64,000 bases of DNA, taken from positions 93,329 through 157,328 of the forward strand of contig JAHWKW010000006.1 of the NCBI GenBank assembly GCA_019347675.1, read 5' to 3'. The position numbers and the translations under genes are program-made. The notes under the pieces are model-generated. The model saw nothing but the letters and a program-made list of their open reading frames with translations, was not told the DNA's origin and did not search any database. The DNA is from Actinomycetota bacterium. GTDB taxonomy: Bacteria; Actinomycetota; Nitriliruptoria; Nitriliruptorales; JAHWKO01. Below, in pieces: positions 60,586-64,000 of the stretch. Each line of letters begins with the position of its first letter. Within the stretch, counting starts at the first letter, position 1.

Positions 60586-61661
60586 GGCCGGCCTCCGCCG
60601 GCCGGCGCTCGAGCCACGCACCCGGGCGCTCGCCGTTGGAACTCACCCGGGAGACGTCCGCAGAGCTCTTCGAGCTCTCCCTCGCCTCCGATCAACCCCC
60701 GGAACCAACCGTGCTCGCTGTGGTCGGACAGGCTCCCGCCGTGGCTGGCGAGCTTCAGCGAGTAGCGGTAGATCCCGAAGATCATCTGCGACAGACCGTC
60801 GGCTTGGCCGGCGATCACCCGGTTCACCGTTGTCGTGACGGCCAGGACCTCGCGGATGGCGTCCTGCTGGACCTGCAGGAAGTCGCGGGTCACCTGTGAG
60901 AAGGACGACAGGGTCTCGAGGTTGCGGCGGACGGCCGGCTGGCGGTCGGGGAGCACGCCGACCCACGCGGGCAGGGAGCGGTTGAGCCGGTTGAAGTCCT
61001 CCGCCGTGGTCGCCAGCTCCGCGGCGAGCGTCGCCAGTGCCGACAACCGCGCCAGCTGCTCGGGGGCTGTGCGGGCGCCGAAGTCGGCGAGTTCCGCGCC
61101 GACCTCGATGTTGCGGGCAGCGATCTCCGCGTCGGTGCGGTCGAAATCCCCGAGCGTGTCGACCACCATCCCCAGCTCCACGGGGTCGATGGCGTCCAGC
61201 ACCGGTTCGAGCGACGCCAGGAAGTCCTGAACCTCCGTCGGCGCGTCGTCATCCGCCACGCGCAGCACGTCTCCGCCGGACAGCGGCGGCCCAGCGTTCA
61301 GACGCTCGCGTCGTGGGCGGAGCTCGAGCTGCTTCTCGCCCAGGAAGGTCTTGCTGGTCACCGCCGGCGTCACCTCCCGGGGCAAGCGGTGGATCGGCCG
61401 GATCGTCGCGACCGCGACCGCGTTGCCGTTCTCGTCGAGCCGGACGTCGCTGATGCTGCCCACCAGCACCCCGCGGACCTTCACGTCGGAACCGGGATCC
61501 AGCCCCTTCCCGGCCGACCGTCCGAGGTGGACTGTCACGTCGTAGGAGCCCGATGGCGGTGCCGCGACCACGCCAAGGAGTGCGACCCCACCGACGACCA
61601 GTGCGACAGCTGCCAACACTCCGGCCAGTCGCCGGACGACGGTGCCGCCGATGGGTCTCAT
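60582..61661 (-). CDS. MCE family protein, first of operon
   Basis: A 359-residue protein. N-terminal helix (LAGVLAAVALVVGGVALLGVVA), MCE domain (YDVTVHLGRSAGKGLDPGSDVKVRGVLVGSISDVRLDENGNAVAVATI; TSKTFLGEKQLELRP), then helical needle. ATG 61661 overlaps the permease stop as ATGA, linking the permeases to the MCE genes. Confidence 0.92.
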   Translation of the reverse strand: MRPIGGTVVRRLAGVLAAVALVVGGVALLGVVAAPPSGSYDVTVHLGRSAGKGLDPGSDVKVRGVLVGSISDVRLDENGNAVAVATIRPIHRLPREVTPAVTSKTFLGEKQLELRPRRERLNAGPPLSGGDVLRVADDDAPTEVQDFLASLEPVLDAIDPVELGMVVDTLGDFDRTDAEIAARNIEVGAELADFGARTAPEQLARLSALATLAAELATTAEDFNRLNRSLPAWVGVLPDRQPAVRRNLETLSSFSQVTRDFLQVQQDAIREVLAVTTTVNRVIAGQADGLSQMIFGIYRYSLKLASHGGSLSDHSEHGWFRGLIGGEGELEELCGRLPGEFQRRAPGCVARAPAGGGRP

Positions 61662-62533
61662 CCGGCGATCTTCACCGTCTCGCCGCCCACGCCCCACAGC
61701 AGGACCGAGATGAACATGTTGAGGACCACGACCGTGACGATGCTCGCCCGGATCGCCCGACCGACGGCGACGCCCACCCCGGCCGGGCCGCCCTCGGCGT
61801 AGTAGCCGTAGTAGGTGTGGATCAGGATCACCACGATCACGAACAGCACGGCCTTCAACAGGCTGTAGATCACGTCGACCGGGGGCAGGAACAGGCTGAA
61901 GTACTGGTCGTACGCGCCGGGAGACACCGTGAAGAACTCGGTGACCATCACGCGGGTGGCCTGGTAGGAGGCGAACAACGCCAGCAGGTACAGCGGCACG
62001 GTGGGGATCAGCGCGGCCCATAGGCGCGTCGACACCATGTAGGGGATCGACGGCACCGCCATCACCTCGGCGGCGTCGATCTCCTCGCTGATGCGCATCG
62101 CGCCCAGCTCCGCGGTGAAGCCGGCGCCGACCTTGGCCGCCAGCGCGAGCCCGGCGATCAGCGGGGTGATCTCGCGCGTGTTCGCCCACATCGATACCAG
62201 ACCGACGTAGGCCTCGGCCCCGATCGTCCGCAGTCCCGCCACGCCTTCGAGGCCGACCTGCGTCCCCGTGAAGAACGCCATGGTGCCGATCACGAACGCC
62301 AGCCCCCCACCGAGGACGAGCGCGCCGGCGCCGACCACCACGTCGGAGACCATCTCCAGGATGCGGCGGCGGTACTTGATCAGCGCGACCGGCATGCCGC
62401 CCAGCGCCTCACCCCAGAAGCGGAACTGTCGGGCGAGCTCCTCGAACGGTGCCAGCGGCCGGGTGACGACCTCCGCGGCGCGCTCCACGGCCCTGGCCTC
62501 AGCGGCGGGGATCGTGTCGTGGGCGGTCGCCAC
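61658..62533 (-). CDS. YrbE/MlaE-type permease, second
   Basis: A 291-residue integral membrane protein of the MlaE family. FVIGTMAFFTGTQVGLEGVAGLRTIGAEAYVGL, AGLALAAKVGAGFTAELGAMRISEEIDAAEVMAVPSIPYMVSTRLWAALIPTVPLYLLALF and VIVVILIHTYYGYYAEGGPAGVGVAVGRAI are the characteristic helices and the EL.AMR..EEIDA coupling loop. GTG 62533, 17 bases after the first permease. Forms a heterodimer with the first permease at the base of the MCE tunnel. Confidence 0.93.
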   Translation of the reverse strand: MATAHDTIPAAEARAVERAAEVVTRPLAPFEELARQFRFWGEALGGMPVALIKYRRRILEMVSDVVVGAGALVLGGGLAFVIGTMAFFTGTQVGLEGVAGLRTIGAEAYVGLVSMWANTREITPLIAGLALAAKVGAGFTAELGAMRISEEIDAAEVMAVPSIPYMVSTRLWAALIPTVPLYLLALFASYQATRVMVTEFFTVSPGAYDQYFSLFLPPVDVIYSLLKAVLFVIVVILIHTYYGYYAEGGPAGVGVAVGRAIRASIVTVVVLNMFISVLLWGVGGETVKIAG

Positions 62534-62550
62534 GGCCCCTCCTCGCCCGC

Positions 62551-63318
62551 TCAGAACTTCGACGGGACCACGTTGAAGTAGATCGTGGTCATGGTGAAGT
62601 TGACGAAGAACAGCACGATGAACGTCAGCACCACGGAGCTGTTCACGGCGTCGCCCACGGCCTTGGGCCCGCCGCGGGCGTTGTACCCGTAGTGGCAGGC
62701 GATCGCCGCGGCGATGTAGCCGAACACCGCCGCCTTCAGCAGCGCCTGCCAGAAGTCCGCGAGGATCGCGAGCTCGTTGAACGACGCCAAGTACGACCCC
62801 GAGGAGTTGCCCTGCACCGGGACGGCCATCACCCACCCGCCGAGGATGCCGGCGGCAGACACGATCCCGTCGAGCAGGACGGCCACCACGGTGGCTGCCA
62901 GCAGACGAGGCAGGACAAGTCGCTGCACCGGGTCGACGCCCATCACCTCCATGGCGTCGAGCTCGTTGCGGATGCGCCGCGATCCCAGGTCGGCCGTCAT
63001 CGCCGAACCGCCGGCACCGGCGATCAGCAGGGCCGTCGCGACGGGAGCGGCCTCGCGGACGACCGCTAGGACCATCGCCGCGCCGATGTGTGCCTCGGCG
63101 CCCAGCTGCTCGTTGAACGAACCGACGTGCAGCGCGATGATCACACCGAAAGGTATCGAGATCATGATCGTCGGGAGGCTGGTGACCTTGGCGATGAACC
63201 AGCACTGGTCGACGAACTCGCCCCTGGGGAACCGGCCCCTGCCGATGGCCAGCGCCCCGTCGACCCCCATCGCGGCGACCCCGCCGAGGTTGGCGAGGCC
63301 GTTCCTGATGCTCGGCAC
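62551..63318 (-). CDS. YrbE/MlaE-type permease, first
   Basis: A 255-residue MlaE-family permease: LPTIMISIPFGVIIALHVGSFNEQLGAEAHIGAAMV, LLIAGAGGSAMTADLGSRRIRNELDAMEVMGVDPVQRLVLPRLLAATVVAVLLDG and AAIACHYGYNARGGPKAVGDAVNSSVV. GTG 63318 is chosen just before the conserved opening IRNGLANLGG; the frame is open further upstream. It heads the mce operon. The 231 bases upstream contain no clear promoter and border the IS630 element. Confidence 0.92.
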   Translation of the reverse strand: MPSIRNGLANLGGVAAMGVDGALAIGRGRFPRGEFVDQCWFIAKVTSLPTIMISIPFGVIIALHVGSFNEQLGAEAHIGAAMVLAVVREAAPVATALLIAGAGGSAMTADLGSRRIRNELDAMEVMGVDPVQRLVLPRLLAATVVAVLLDGIVSAAGILGGWVMAVPVQGNSSGSYLASFNELAILADFWQALLKAAVFGYIAAAIACHYGYNARGGPKAVGDAVNSSVVLTFIVLFFVNFTMTTIYFNVVPSKF

Positions 63319-63549
63319 CGCTCGAGCTCCCGTCGGGCCTTGGGCCGGGCGGACGTCGACGCGACCGCACCGGCGGGGCGAGGAACCTAGCAAGCCTCAC
63401 GGAACGTAACGACTTGCGGTTGCACCTCGGAGGGATCGCGTGCGCTTCCTAAGTAGTCGCTGACATAATTGCAGTGACGTAACTAACGTCCCACTTCCTT
63501 CGGTTGCGTATCCGTGTGCGCGATGCTTGCCTCCGTCGAAGGAGGCGAG

Positions 63550-64000
63550 ATGCCGCGCAGCAGCCCGTATGAAATCGTGCTCTCCGGCGAGGAGCGCGAC
63601 GAGCTGGAAGCCCGCGCGCGGAGATATACGTCACCGTATGCGGAAGTGGTACGGGCAAGGATCGTGCTGATGGCCGCCCAAGGGTTGCGCAACGACGAGA
63701 TCGCCGCACGCCTTGACACCCCCAGGCAGGTTGTTTCGAAGTGGCGCAAGCGCTTCTATGCGGACCGGCTTGCCGGCCTGGATGACCTGCCGAGGGTCGG
63801 ACGGCCGCCGGCTTTCCCCCCCAGACGTCGTGGTGGCGGTCAAGGCGCTCGCGTGTGAACTCCCGGCTGCCTGCGGCCGGCCGCTGGCGCGCTGGCACTG
63901 CCCCGAGCTGGCCCGGGCCGCCGTGGATCAGGGCATCGTCGCGTCGATCTCGGGCACAACGATCTGGCGGTGGCTGGCCGCGGACGCCATCAAGCCGTGG
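63550..64000 (+). mobile_element. IS630-family transposase, frameshifted, cut by the window end
   Basis: ATG 63550 follows GGAGG. The first frame (63550-63858) encodes a helix-turn-helix domain: PYEIVLSGEERDELEARARRYTSPYAEVVRARIVLMAAQGLRNDEIAARLDTPRQVVSKWRKRFYADRLAGLDDLPRVGRPP. At the C7 run 63816-63822 the family continuation (DVVVAVKALACELPAACGRPLARW, ISGTTIWRWLAADAIKPW) is one base out of frame and stays open to 64000; six Cs would restore it. The DDE catalytic domain is beyond the edge. The region 63440-63550 is locally more AT-rich, as expected near an insertion end, but no terminal repeat could be defined. Confidence 0.85.

Noticed and set aside
63420..63520. Left terminal inverted repeat of the IS630 element
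   Set aside because: The region is AT-richer, but the right end is outside the window so no repeat pair can be defined.

Overview
The window is a GC-rich actinobacterial chromosome segment. Signs are the very high G+C of both strands, heavy use of GTG starts, GTGA/ATGA stop-start overlaps inside operons, an mce locus, a DUF222-HNH (13E12-type) gene behind a mycobacterial-type SOS box, an actinobacterial biotin cluster with a small BsaP-like gene, and KorAB 2-oxoacid:ferredoxin oxidoreductase. The absence of typical Mycobacteriales or Streptomyces synteny suggests a deep-branching lineage such as Nitriliruptoria or a relative; that placement is inference. No rRNA, tRNA or CRISPR array was found.

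Layout. 1-5.1 kb: start of a succinate-semialdehyde-type dehydrogenase, haem genes hemE and hemY/cgoX, a frame-broken chimeric glycosyltransferase and a GH8 glycosidase. 5.1-7.7 kb: small enzymes (DUF4031, PPOX fold, pterin dehydratase, HIT hydrolase, SDR) and an 11-bp tandem array at the HIT stop codon. 7.8-13.1 kb: two class A penicillin-binding proteins flanking an RDD membrane protein. 13.2-17.9 kb: TetR regulator, two CNNM/CBS transporters, Mug DNA glycosylase and a HAD phosphatase, closely packed. 17.9-26 kb: ilvD, mtaB, a thioesterase, a DUF4399 lipoprotein, a type II haloacid dehalogenase, pruA and a ROK protein. 26-30.6 kb: a methylsuccinyl-CoA dehydrogenase-like flavoenzyme and a two-component cluster, each joined to its upstream neighbour by tandem copies of one 74-bp element. 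30.6-42.7 kb: enoyl-CoA hydratase, CHRD lipoprotein, a coiled-coil protein with a PD-(D/E)XK-like core, gltB, an M23 peptidase and korAB. 42.8-47.7 kb: bioA-bioF-bioD-(20-bp array)-bioB-bsaP on the minus strand. 47.9-52.9 kb: DUF222-HNH, a PadR/HAAS-type pair with a palindromic operator, a NYN-LOTUS protein and clpP. 53-63.3 kb: a complete mce locus (two YrbE/MlaE permeases, six MCE proteins, an Mce-associated protein and the ATPase). The right edge cuts an IS630-family transposase with a frameshift.

The most unusual structure is the 74-bp element. Each unit is a 25-codon mini-cistron. It starts with GTG, carries two potential hairpins, ends in a strong Shine-Dalgarno sequence, and its TGA overlaps the GTG of the next unit or of the downstream gene. 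It occurs as three copies before the dehydrogenase and two copies between two response-regulator genes, so it looks like a dispersed translational-coupling repeat. Two other arrays (6501-6577 and 44201-44435) begin exactly at the stop codon of a minus-strand gene and repeat that stop codon in most units.
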